Notes under the pieces: generated by a model | Database searches by the model: none | What the model was told of the DNA's origin: nothing | The model's input: only the letters and a program-made list of their open reading frames with translations | NCBI RefSeq assembly: GCF_003003005.1 | Contig: NZ_PVTR01000002.1 | Span: 1-64,000 of the forward strand | Origin: Mongoliibacter ruber | Lineage (GTDB): Bacteria; Bacteroidota; Bacteroidia; Cytophagales; Cyclobacteriaceae | DNA length: 64,000 bases | Direction: 5' to 3' | Program-made: the position numbers and the translations under genes | Part shown: positions 23,802 to 31,250 of the stretch, one piece after another | How the letters are laid out: the number at the start of each line of letters is the position of its first letter | How positions within the stretch are numbered: position 1 is the first letter of the stretch

Positions 23802-23866
23802 CCTTTAATATATTTTGGATTTAATTTCAACTAACCGATATAGCCATACAATTTAAGGAAAAATAA

Positions 23867-23897
23867 TTCTGGGTCAACCTTATCAACTGACCCAGAA
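23867..23897 (-). terminator. Terminator of the TonB receptor/TPR-like operon
   Basis: Perfect 10-base stem TTCTGGGTCA / TGACCCAGAA, 11-base loop; followed on the minus strand by a T-rich stretch. It separates the receptor operon from the kinase operon. Confidence 0.8.
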
Positions 23898-23977
23898 AAT
23901 TTCTGAAACTAACTGTTTCATATTTAAGCAAAGTTTAATCCGAAAGTACAATTTTTAACCTTGGCCGATAAAGTGGC

Positions 23978-24634
23978 TTAATTCTGACAATTATCTTTCA
24001 TTTGTTCAGCCATTTCCTTGCCCCATCTCGGCTCGAAACTTTCCACTTTAGTTTCGTCAGCTTCTTTCCTAAAAAGCTCTAAACTGGATTGTACCAAGCC
24101 GCATGCCTTTTCTGGTCCCTGACCAAAGAACTGTGCCATACCCAATTCCATTTGCGCCAATAGAATGATTGCTCTTGGGTTTTGCCTGTTTAGGTCAACT
24201 GCTTTTCCAAAAGTCTGCATGGCCTGACCTGAAAGATGCTGCCCTCTTGTCTGCGGATCTGCTGCCAGTTCTCCCATGGTAATAAACCCCTGAAGTGCTA
24301 CCACTTCCGAGTTGTCCGGAGAGATTTTAGCCGCTCTATCCGCATGTTTTTTTGCTGTTCCAAAATACGCATCTTTCTCTTCTAAGCCTCCTTCGCTTCG
24401 AAAACCCGCATTAGCTAAAGCCAATCCTGCATAATATTCAGGAAGCCATTCTTCCGGCATCATTTGGGCTATTCTCGAAAAGCCATTGGCAACTTTTTGA
24501 AGGTCTTCCGAACTTTTGGCTACTTTCATGGCTTGAAGTTCCTTTTCCATGGCCTTTTGATAGGCTTCATTGTCGGCTTGCACGATGAATGAAAATAAAC
24601 ATGTTGTGATCAAGGTTAAAATGTACTTTTTCAT
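23978..24634 (-). CDS. Exported TPR-like protein
   Basis: 218 residues with a signal peptide (1-20, cut near Val-Gln-Ala-Asp). The mature part is helical with TPR-like spacing: Pro-Glu-Glu-Trp-Leu-Pro-Glu-Tyr-Tyr-Ala-Gly-Leu-Ala-Leu-Ala-Asn, His-Ala-Asp-Arg-Ala-Ala-Lys-Ile-Ser-Pro-Asp-Asn-Ser-Glu-Val, and Lys-Ala-Val-Asp-Leu-Asn-Arg-Gln-Asn-Pro-Arg-Ala. Such periplasmic helical proteins often accompany TonB receptors in this phylum. It begins 11 bases after the receptor gene stop and is followed by a terminator, so it belongs to the receptor's transcript. Specific partner unknown. Confidence 0.75.
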   Translation of the reverse strand: MKKYILTLITTCLFSFIVQADNEAYQKAMEKELQAMKVAKSSEDLQKVANGFSRIAQMMPEEWLPEYYAGLALANAGFRSEGGLEEKDAYFGTAKKHADRAAKISPDNSEVVALQGFITMGELAADPQTRGQHLSGQAMQTFGKAVDLNRQNPRAIILLAQMELGMAQFFGQGPEKACGLVQSSLELFRKEADETKVESFEPRWGKEMAEQMKDNCQN

Positions 24635-24645
24635 AATTATTATTT

Positions 24646-26796
24646 TTATAGGTTATTTAAATTATTAGCGTTTTTGTCCTTTGATAAGGTTAAGAATACT
24701 CCCAGTAGAAAAAACCTCGGTGCCTGTAGACCTACAGGTTGTGACTCGAATCGACCAGCCTCATTGGCTTGCGGGCTAAACTGGTAGCCGAAGACATTCT
24801 CCCTGCCATACACATTGTTACAAGCCAAGTGAATGATCAGGTTCGGTTTAGGTAAATAGGACCAGCCTATACTGAGGTCCTGAAAACTCCTGGTTTTGGC
24901 GTTCATTTCTCCTGGAAAATTTGGATCGGTAAAAGTGTATCCATCATTGATGACCCAAGAAAGACCCAATTGAGATTTTAAAGCTTGGATCCAATGTTTG
25001 ACCACTACAGAGCCATTATGCCTTGGTGCAAACCATGGCTGTACCATGGTGTTGAACTGGGCAAACACCCTCTTACTATCCACATAGCTGTATGTCAACC
25101 AAAAATCTGTGTTCTTGAAGCTTTTCTGATCCCTGTAAAAAACATCCATCCCTCTAGCGAAACCCGCTCCTTGCTGGGCTACATTTTCATATTGGTAAGG
25201 CATCCCTTCAAAGGTCAAGAGGTTTTTATAATCCTTATAAAAGGCCTCTGCCCGAATAGTCCGGCCATTGGTACTTAGAAGGTAATTCAGAATAAGATGG
25301 TCCGCTACGGTGTTTTGCAACTCTGTATTGAAAATTCTAAGTTGTTCTACAGCAGATTGACTGTACCTGCCGGCTGCTAAAGACAGTTGTCCTTGATTTT
25401 GGAATTTATAGGCCAATGAAAACCTTGGGTCTAACCATGACTCTTCACCTAATGCACTATATCCTGTTCTGAGCCCGGATCGCAGGATCAATTTATTGCT
25501 GAAATAATAATCTGCTTCCGCAAATACAGTGGGTTGATGGTCTACAAATGAACGCTCAAGGTCTTCGGTGATCAAATTTTCTGAATAAGAGAAAACGAAA
25601 TGTTCCACCCCGGTCTTTAGGGAAAATTTATCCGAAAAGTCTTTTACAGCCACCATTTTCCCATGTAATACCTGATTTTGATTTCTAACATTTAGGCCAG
25701 CAATGGAAAAATTATCTGTATTGGAAGAAAAGGACATACCACCATATAGGCTCCAGCTTTCACCCGCTAGCTGCTTGAATGAAAGCTGCCCAAAATGGTA
25801 ATTGTTGTCTATCCCTAAAAGGCTTCCCCTTCCCTGAGATTGGGAAGTTTTCTGCCAGAGTTTCATGCCATTGGCCGAGGTGTGGAAATATGCTTTGAGC
25901 ATTCCGCTGTTTCCCCATTTTTGCCTACCGGAAACTTCCGCATCCCAGCCATACGGAGCCCTTTCCCAATCAAAATTTTGTCTTACAAGAGATTGGTAAG
26001 GAGAAAGATCAAAATAATTTGCAGATGCGGTGAGGCTATTTTTTTTCCCTACCAAAGTCTGATTATAGCCAGCTCCTACAGACAAGATACTGATATCTCC
26101 TTGATTTCGGGCTGGCATGTCAACCGTATTCAATGACAATGCAGAAGACAAAGCATGGCCATATTCTGCCGAATATCCTCCTGTACTGAAAAAAGAACCT
26201 TTGAACAAGTTGGGGTTGAACCGCGTCCGTGTCGGCACATTTGCAGCTGTTGTTCCAAAGGCATTGCCCACTTTCATCCCATCTATAAATATGGCTGTTT
26301 CGGAAGCATCACCACCTCTGACAAATAGACGGCCATCATTACCCACAGCAGCAGTGCCCGGTAGGGTTTGAAAAGCTCCGACTACATCTCCCATGGCTGA
26401 AGGTACTGTGACTATATCCACTGGCTTGAGCACAATTGATTTCTTCTCATCCGACGCTTCCAAAGCTCCGGCGCTGATGGTCACCGCAGTCATTTCATTG
26501 ATGGTTTCCTTTAAAACAGGTCTTATGACAATATTCCCCGCCTTCAAAGTCTGAGGTGATTCAAAGGTCTTAAATCCCAGGGCCTGAAACACCACAATCA
26601 CTTCGCCCTCTATGTCTGTGACTAGGTTAAAACTACCATCAATTTCAGATGAAGTTCCCTCAAAAGTGCCTCTCAGGTAAATATTGACACCAGGGATCGT
26701 CGTGCCTTTGTGGTCAAAGACTATTCCCTCAATGATAGTCTGACTTAGCGCTATGGTAGACCAAAGAATAAAGAAAGTGGAAAGTAAGATTTTCAT
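24646..26796 (-). CDS. TonB-dependent receptor
   Basis: 716 residues. Signal peptide (1-18), carboxypeptidase-like domain (about 22-105), plug with Ala-Met-Gly-Asp-Val-Val-Gly-Ala-Phe-Gln-Thr-Leu-Pro-Gly and Phe-Val-Arg-Gly-Gly-Asp-Ala-Ser-Glu-Thr-Ala-Ile-Phe-Ile-Asp-Gly-Met, then a barrel. No SusD-like gene is beside it, so the substrate is not necessarily a glycan. It is preceded by four LytTR-type direct repeats and followed by a periplasmic TPR-like protein; the LytS/LytTR system is the next transcript. I infer that the receptor operon is the regulatory target of this two-component system. Confidence 0.88.
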   Translation of the reverse strand: MKILLSTFFILWSTIALSQTIIEGIVFDHKGTTIPGVNIYLRGTFEGTSSEIDGSFNLVTDIEGEVIVVFQALGFKTFESPQTLKAGNIVIRPVLKETINEMTAVTISAGALEASDEKKSIVLKPVDIVTVPSAMGDVVGAFQTLPGTAAVGNDGRLFVRGGDASETAIFIDGMKVGNAFGTTAANVPTRTRFNPNLFKGSFFSTGGYSAEYGHALSSALSLNTVDMPARNQGDISILSVGAGYNQTLVGKKNSLTASANYFDLSPYQSLVRQNFDWERAPYGWDAEVSGRQKWGNSGMLKAYFHTSANGMKLWQKTSQSQGRGSLLGIDNNYHFGQLSFKQLAGESWSLYGGMSFSSNTDNFSIAGLNVRNQNQVLHGKMVAVKDFSDKFSLKTGVEHFVFSYSENLITEDLERSFVDHQPTVFAEADYYFSNKLILRSGLRTGYSALGEESWLDPRFSLAYKFQNQGQLSLAAGRYSQSAVEQLRIFNTELQNTVADHLILNYLLSTNGRTIRAEAFYKDYKNLLTFEGMPYQYENVAQQGAGFARGMDVFYRDQKSFKNTDFWLTYSYVDSKRVFAQFNTMVQPWFAPRHNGSVVVKHWIQALKSQLGLSWVINDGYTFTDPNFPGEMNAKTRSFQDLSIGWSYLPKPNLIIHLACNNVYGRENVFGYQFSPQANEAGRFESQPVGLQAPRFFLLGVFLTLSKDKNANNLNNL

Positions 26797-26851
26797 ATGC
26801 TGAGCTTTGATCCAAAACTCAGGAATATGATCAGATCTAAAAATTAAAGTC

Positions 26852-26923
26852 TACTGAACTGCAGGATCAGCTTACTGAACTGTAAAAATCAGATACTGGA
26901 CTTTTATGCATTTACTGAATTAT
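26852..26923 (-). promoter_or_regulatory. Four direct repeats resembling LytTR-binding sites
   Basis: On the minus strand the word TTCAGTA (once TCCAGTA) occurs four times; on the plus strand the copies start at 26852, 26873, 26894 and 26913, giving periods of 21, 21 and 19. The minus-strand nonamers ACAGTTCAG, GCAGTTCAG and AAAGTCCAG fit the published LytTR consensus [TA][AC][CA]GTTN[AG][TG] at 9, 8 and 8 positions. The array lies 56-127 bases ahead of the TonB receptor start. Confidence 0.6.
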
Positions 26924-26959
26924 ACATATAATTAAGTGGAAATCTTCTTTGTACATCAG

Positions 26960-27025
26960 TTCGATATTGATTGATATTGGATATAAAACGATATTGATCC
27001 GAAACATCCATTGTTACAGAATAAT
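26960..27025. repeat. Dispersed GATATT repeat, copy 1
   Basis: GATATTGATTGATATTGGATAT followed by ATTGATCCGAAACATCC. Similar elements stand at about 30900 and 40899, all between genes. Each has the doubled GATATT motif with the same spacing, and a weaker similarity extends for about 60 further bases. Confidence 0.55.
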
Positions 27026-27058
27026 GATATTTTTAGCAAAGATGTTTACAATGGATTT

Positions 27059-27241
27059 TTATCGATTCTTATACTTTCCCCAAAAATAAACCGGAAATAC
27101 CAAGGCCTTCAACTTCCAATCGTTCTTTTCACGGAGGTTGAGTGACTCATCTTTATGCACAGCACTGTACATTTTGGAAGCCATTAGGGTATGGCCAATG
27201 AGCAATAGAAATATGATTGCGTAGGTGATTAATTCTGTCAT
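27059..27241 (-). CDS. Small membrane protein downstream of prmA
   Basis: 60 residues from the ATG at 27239-27241, which overlaps the prmA stop as ATGA. A longer frame starts at 27268 but runs inside prmA, so the shorter start is preferred. One membrane helix (about residues 4-22) and a basic C-terminus (Trp-Gly-Lys-Tyr-Lys-Asn-Arg) are seen. Function unknown. The overlap suggests that it is translated together with PrmA. Confidence 0.65.
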   Translation of the reverse strand: MTELITYAIIFLLLIGHTLMASKMYSAVHKDESLNLREKNDWKLKALVFPVYFWGKYKNR

Positions 27242-28068
27242 TTCCTTATCAAGAGCAATGCTGCCCAATTGTCTTTTGATTTTTGTCCTATTTTTTCCAA
27301 ACCATATTGATTGGCTTTGGCTTCGATATCGACGATATCATGCTCATAAAATCCACTCAAAAATAGCTTCCCACCATTTGTAACCAACTTGGAATATACT
27401 TCCATTTCATCAAGCAGTACATTTTTATTGATATTAGCCAAAACGATATCAAATTCCCCTTGAGGCTTGACTTCTCGGACCGTTCCCTTGCCCATCCTGA
27501 CATCCTGCATTCCATTGAGGTCGAAGTTCTCATCCCCATTTTCTACACACCACTCATCGATATCAAAAGCCTCCACATGCGCTGCACCTAGCTTATGAGC
27601 CATAATCGCCAATATGCCAGTACCTGCACCGATATCCAATACCCTTTTTCCCTCATGATCTACATCCAACTGATGTGAAATCATCAAATAAGTAGTGGCA
27701 TGATGCCCTGTCCCAAATGACATCTTGGGATTGATCAGGATCTCATATTCAAACTCAGGTTTTGCTTCATGAAAAGAAGCCCTTACATACACCTTGTCAC
27801 CCACCATAATAGGATCATAGTGTTTTTCCCACTCCTCATTCCAATTGACCTTATCCATCAAGCCTTCCTCTACAGTCAAAGAAGCGGAATCTACATACTT
27901 ATCATAGATTTCCTGATAGGTATCTCTGTGAAATTGACTTTCTTCTATGTAAGCATCTATCCCCTGATCAGTTTCCAAAAAGGAATCAAAGCCAATTTCA
28001 GCTAATTCGGCAATTAAAATTTCACGAAATGGTTCCTTACAGCTGATCTTAAATTCTAGGTATTGCAT
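27238..28068 (-). CDS. prmA: Ribosomal protein L11 methyltransferase PrmA
   Basis: 276 residues, the usual size for this phylum. The N-terminal L11-recognition domain (1-95, Tyr-Leu-Glu-Phe-Lys-Ile) is followed by the SAM-binding Rossmann domain with Phe-Gly-Thr-Gly-His-His-Ala-Thr-Thr near 120, Val-Leu-Asp-Ile-Gly-Ala-Gly-Thr-Gly-Ile-Leu near 143, and Leu-Ala-Asn-Ile-Asn-Lys-Asn near 210, the NPPF-equivalent. The enzyme trimethylates ribosomal protein L11. Downstream of tpiA on the same strand, but a structured hairpin lies between. Confidence 0.95.
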   Translation of the reverse strand: MQYLEFKISCKEPFREILIAELAEIGFDSFLETDQGIDAYIEESQFHRDTYQEIYDKYVDSASLTVEEGLMDKVNWNEEWEKHYDPIMVGDKVYVRASFHEAKPEFEYEILINPKMSFGTGHHATTYLMISHQLDVDHEGKRVLDIGAGTGILAIMAHKLGAAHVEAFDIDEWCVENGDENFDLNGMQDVRMGKGTVREVKPQGEFDIVLANINKNVLLDEMEVYSKLVTNGGKLFLSGFYEHDIVDIEAKANQYGLEKIGQKSKDNWAALLLIRK

Positions 28069-28088
28069 GATTGCGTTGGGTAAAAAAA

Positions 28089-28136
28089 CACCCGAAGCCT
28101 GGGTTTCGACTTTTAAGTCGCCTGCTGCTCCGGGTG
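28089..28136 (-). terminator. Structured terminator between tpiA and prmA
   Basis: Outer arms CACCCG / CGGGTG enclose a perfect 14-base palindrome CGACTTTTAAGTCG (28107-28120). On the minus strand the outer stem is followed by a T-run. This may end the tpiA message before prmA. Confidence 0.6.
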
Positions 28137-28155
28137 AAAATATATGGGGAATTAT

Positions 28156-28917
28156 TTAAAATGATTTCACAATTTCAACAAAGTCTCTAGACTTAAGAGA
28201 TGCTCCTCCTATCAAACCACCATCTACATCAGGCTTACTGAACAATTCCTTGGCATTGTCCGGCTTTGCCGAACCGCCATAGAGAATAGATAGGTTGCCT
28301 GCAATCTCTTCCCCAAACTTAGAGGCGATATGAGACCTCAAGGCCGCATGCATTTCTTGTGCTTGGTCCGAACTGGCCGTTTTTCCTGTACCTATTGCCC
28401 AAATCGGCTCATAGGCAAGAACAATTTTTGACATTTCTTCAGTTGTAAACCCAAAAAGACTTTCTGTCAATTGGTTTTTCACATAATCTTCATGCGTACC
28501 AGCTTCACGTATTTCCAAAGGTTCTCCACAGCAGAAAATTGGTGTCAACCCATTAGCCAACGCTTGCTTTGTTTTTTCGGTAAGCAGTTGGTTAGATTCA
28601 GCAAAGTATTCTCTTCTTTCACTATGACCGATGATCACGAACTTTGCACCAAAAGAGGCTAACATCCCAGCTGAAGTTTCACCTGTATAGGCTCCTGACT
28701 CTTTATCAGAACAATTTTGTGATCCCAAAAATAAGTTAGGTGTATCGCCAATCAGTTTTTTGACTGAATGGAGGTGCACAAAAGGAGGGTTGAGGACCAC
28801 AGTCACATCCTTCACATTTTCATCTTTGAGCATATTGACAATTTCTGAAGTCAGCTTTTGACCTTCTTCGAAATTCAAGTTCATTTTCCAGTTACCCGCT
28901 ACTATATTCTTTCGCAT
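28156..28917 (-). CDS. tpiA: Triosephosphate isomerase
   Basis: 253 residues, full length. Catalytic residues are visible: Asn-Trp-Lys-Met near the start (Lys), Gly-His-Ser-Glu-Arg-Arg (His), and [11 protein letters not shown] (Glu and loop 6), plus Tyr-Gly-Gly-Ser-Ala near 212. The enzyme interconverts dihydroxyacetone phosphate and glyceraldehyde 3-phosphate in glycolysis and gluconeogenesis. It is divergent from recX with only a couple of bases between the possible starts, which supports the internal recX start. Confidence 0.97.
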   Translation of the reverse strand: MRKNIVAGNWKMNLNFEEGQKLTSEIVNMLKDENVKDVTVVLNPPFVHLHSVKKLIGDTPNLFLGSQNCSDKESGAYTGETSAGMLASFGAKFVIIGHSERREYFAESNQLLTEKTKQALANGLTPIFCCGEPLEIREAGTHEDYVKNQLTESLFGFTTEEMSKIVLAYEPIWAIGTGKTASSDQAQEMHAALRSHIASKFGEEIAGNLSILYGGSAKPDNAKELFSKPDVDGGLIGGASLKSRDFVEIVKSF

Positions 28918-28991
28918 GATTGTTTAATGGTTTGATGAATAGATTTGAAAAAAATAACACTTACAGTTACTTTGGGATAAAATTACACAAA

Positions 28992-29492
28992 ATGTCCTTC
29001 CCAAGAAAAGATAATCCGTTTGATAAACCTAAAAAGTACTGGTCGTTGCAAGAAGCAAAAATCAAAATCGCTGCATATTGTGCTTATCAGGACAGGTGTC
29101 AAATGGAAGTCAGGAATAAATTGTATGAAAAAGGGGTCTATGGTGACAAGGCGGAGGATTTGATTGCTGAAATGATTTCAGAGGGTTTTTTGAACGAAGA
29201 AAGATTTGCCCAATCTTTTGTGAGGGGAAAATACAGGTTGAAAAAGTGGGGACGAAATAGGATACAGCTAGAATTAAAGCAAAAACAAGTTAGCCCATAT
29301 TGTATCAAGTCGGGTCTCAAAGAAATTGACCCAGAAGAATATTGGGAAATATTAAAAAGGGAAACCGAAAAAAAATACTATTCCATCAAAGAGCAAGATG
29401 AATTTAAAAAACGGTACAAAACAACACAATATTTGATGGGTAGGGGATTTGAAATGGACTTGATCCAAAGTGCATTGGAGGAGTTAAATTGA
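28992..29492 (+). CDS. recX: Regulatory protein RecX
   Basis: 166 residues from the ATG at 28992. The open frame begins at 28920, but the extra 24 residues are not family-like and would leave no room for the tpiA promoter. RecX features: three-helix repeats with Ala-x-x-Tyr-x-x-x-Arg-Cys-x-x-Glu-Val-Arg, Leu-Ile-x-Glu-Met-Ile-Ser-Glu-Gly-Phe-Leu-Asn-Glu-Glu-Arg-Phe-Ala, and Leu-Lys-Lys-Trp-Gly-Arg-Asn-Arg-Ile. RecX binds RecA filaments and tempers recombination and SOS signalling. recA itself is not in the window. Confidence 0.88.
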   Translation: MSFPRKDNPFDKPKKYWSLQEAKIKIAAYCAYQDRCQMEVRNKLYEKGVYGDKAEDLIAEMISEGFLNEERFAQSFVRGKYRLKKWGRNRIQLELKQKQVSPYCIKSGLKEIDPEEYWEILKRETEKKYYSIKEQDEFKKRYKTTQYLMGRGFEMDLIQSALEELN

Positions 29493-29550
29493 TGACAAAA
29501 CTTTATTTATTGAAGCCAAAAGGCTATTTTGCAGGAGTTTTGACTTTGAG

Positions 29551-30054
29551 ATGATTCAGAAATTATTCCCTTTAGACAAAAATTACCTTCTAAGACAAGC
29601 ACAATCTGTACTTGAAGATCAGTTGGTAGAAATGATGGTTTTTGAGCTAAAAAAATCATACACGCAGCTATACAACCCTTTGATGCTGATGGATGAGACT
29701 TTTGTGAGAATTCTGGACACTCATCACTACCCCAAAGACAGGTTACAAATGATTTACCGTCAACTTTGCGGTATATACAGATTCAAAAACGGTGACAACC
29801 AGTTGGAATTGCTTTTCGACGGCAGGTCTCATCTAGACAAATTCAAAGATGATTGGTCAAACCAATTGTTGAATTGGACGCGTGAATTGGGAATGCACGA
29901 ACAATATGTCAAAACAATGCTGAGAATGACCATACTTTTTGACTCTGATTCACGTGCTGAATGGTCTGAAAATCACTGTAAAGCATTCATCAACCAGTAT
30001 TTTGACCTTAAAATTGTAAAGAGAAAAGGTGAGCTAAAGCTGAAAATTGCCTGA
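29551..30054 (+). CDS. Hypothetical protein, soluble
   Basis: 167 residues with no signal or membrane segment, largely helical, with many Leu, Asp, Trp and His residues (Trp-Thr-Arg-Glu-Leu-Gly-Met-His-Glu-Gln-Tyr, Trp-Ser-Glu-Asn-His). No family recognised. Codon use is like the flanking core genes, and it is 58 bases beyond recX on the same strand, possibly with its own promoter. Nothing in it indicates a catalytic function. Confidence 0.6.
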   Translation: MIQKLFPLDKNYLLRQAQSVLEDQLVEMMVFELKKSYTQLYNPLMLMDETFVRILDTHHYPKDRLQMIYRQLCGIYRFKNGDNQLELLFDGRSHLDKFKDDWSNQLLNWTRELGMHEQYVKTMLRMTILFDSDSRAEWSENHCKAFINQYFDLKIVKRKGELKLKIA

Positions 30055-30200
30055 GTTTGATTCTGATTATTTTATAAATCATCCTAGTTAGACATATTTT
30101 TTATCAGTATCCTATTTAGCATCAGGGATGGTAACCAAAAAATATATCACCAAAATCGGAAGCTAATTTGGTTTTTTTAGGGAATGGTATTTGCGTACCG

Positions 30201-30208
30201 TACCTTTG
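30201..30208 (+). promoter_or_regulatory. Bacteroidota -7 box within the longer frame of the UPF0316 gene
   Basis: TACCTTTG exactly matches TAnnTTTG. TTAG at 30177-30180 stands 20 bases upstream as an imperfect -33 element. Its position 18 bases before the ATG at 30226 argues against the upstream start at 30184. Confidence 0.5.
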
Positions 30209-30225
30209 TTGTAAAAATTAGCACC

Positions 30226-30828
30226 ATGCAGGAGTATTTTCTGAATTTTGGAATTTCCCAAGACTTATTCAATTACGTGATCATGCCCTTGTTGATCTTT
30301 ATGGCAAGGGTCACGGATGTATCTATCAATACCTTAAGGATAATGTTTGTCCTCAACGGCAAAAAGAATGTGGCGCCTATACTTGGCTTTTTTGAGGCCT
30401 TAATTTGGCTTTTGGCAATTGGACAGATTTTTCAAAATATCAATAACCCCATGTCTTATTTTGCATATGCAGGCGGATTTGCCATGGGTACCTATGTGGG
30501 CATGACCATTGAGGAAAAACTTGCTCTGGGAAGGGTTTTGGTCAGGGTAATTACACCGGCACCTATGCCGGAATTGATTGAATATATGAAGGAAAGAAAT
30601 TACAGGTTTACAAGTGTAGGAGCCGAGGGAAGGTTTGGAAAAGTAAACCTACTTTTTACAGTTATGAAGAGGGAAGATTTAAAAACCTATATCCCAAAAA
30701 TCAAGGAATTTAATGACAAAGCATTTTACACCATCGAAAGTGTAAAGCGGATCAGCGAAGATGATTTTAACGCCATGGAAGATAGGCCAAAGTTTACGAC
30801 TAAAGTCTGGAGTAGGCTAAGGAAATAA
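30226..30828 (+). CDS. UPF0316/DUF2179 membrane protein
   Basis: 200 residues from the ATG at 30226. The frame is open from 30184, but a promoter box at 30201 lies in that extension. Three N-terminal membrane helices (about 12-85) include Asp-Val-Ser-Ile-Asn-Thr-Leu-Arg and Gly-Phe-Phe-Glu-Ala-Leu-Ile-Trp, typical of UPF0316/DUF5698. They are followed by a cytoplasmic DUF2179 domain (about 110-185, Tyr-Arg-Phe-Thr-Ser-Val-Gly-Ala-Glu-Gly). DUF2179 domains occur in YitT-like proteins and are suspected small-ligand sensors. Function unknown. It stands alone, with a terminator-like hairpin downstream. Confidence 0.85.
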   Translation: MQEYFLNFGISQDLFNYVIMPLLIFMARVTDVSINTLRIMFVLNGKKNVAPILGFFEALIWLLAIGQIFQNINNPMSYFAYAGGFAMGTYVGMTIEEKLALGRVLVRVITPAPMPELIEYMKERNYRFTSVGAEGRFGKVNLLFTVMKREDLKTYIPKIKEFNDKAFYTIESVKRISEDDFNAMEDRPKFTTKVWSRLRK

Positions 30829-30897
30829 GAAATCATTTAGCCCAAAATGTATATACGGAATGTTACCAGTATTTGAAGAAGAGAGTTCTCTTTGATT

Positions 30898-30975
30898 CAT
30901 TTCGATATTAATTGATATTAGATATTGATCTAAATCAAACATTAATACCAGAATTATAATCTACTGGCAAAGTAG
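30898..30975. repeat. Dispersed GATATT repeat, copy 2
   Basis: GATATTAATTGATATTAGATAT (30904-30925), then GATCTAAATCAAAC and, near the end, TCTACTGG. It aligns with the copies at 26960 and 40899; the end TCTACTGG is shared with the third copy. Confidence 0.55.
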
Positions 30976-30998
30976 CATATAATCATATCGCCAAATAA

Positions 30999-31029
30999 AT
31001 AGCCCTCTGCAATTACTGCAAAGGGCTAT
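30999..31029 (+). terminator. Terminator of the UPF0316 gene
   Basis: ATAGCCCT and AGGGCTAT form the outer stem, with CTGCA/TGCA continuing inside around a short loop, 170 bases after the gene. Confidence 0.65.
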
Positions 31030-31250
31030 CTATTTAATAATTAAATTATATGCAATTATGTCATTAGCCAAATTTTATAAATTCAACATCCAGTTTAGAA
31101 CCAATATCCGTGAATAGCTTGTCAAACGTGTCGGATTCTACTCGCCTCCCGGAGAGCAGATATTAATGAATATCGGAAAACTAATAAACTAAACTACTGA
31201 TGATTGCCGAAGACATTGCTGACCTAAATACTAGATTAAATTTTTAATCT

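Larger units (their letters stand above)
30829..31250. other. Gene-free spacer
   Basis: About 420 bases. Holds the second GATATT repeat (about 30898-30975), a terminator (30999-31029), and a stretch at 31064-31165 with a minus-strand frame that could be the end of a decayed gene (see the rejected list). No intact gene is seen. Confidence 0.6.

Noticed and set aside
28920-28991. Upstream start of recX
   Set aside because: Would leave only 2 bases to the divergent tpiA start; the extra residues are not RecX-like.
31064-31165. Minus-strand frame with protein-like composition (ending Asp-Val-Glu-Phe-Ile-Lys-Phe-Gly) in the spacer right of the UPF0316 gene
   Set aside because: Only about 33 codons, no start, no recognised family, and a frame break just upstream. 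It may be the tail of a decayed gene, but that cannot be supported.
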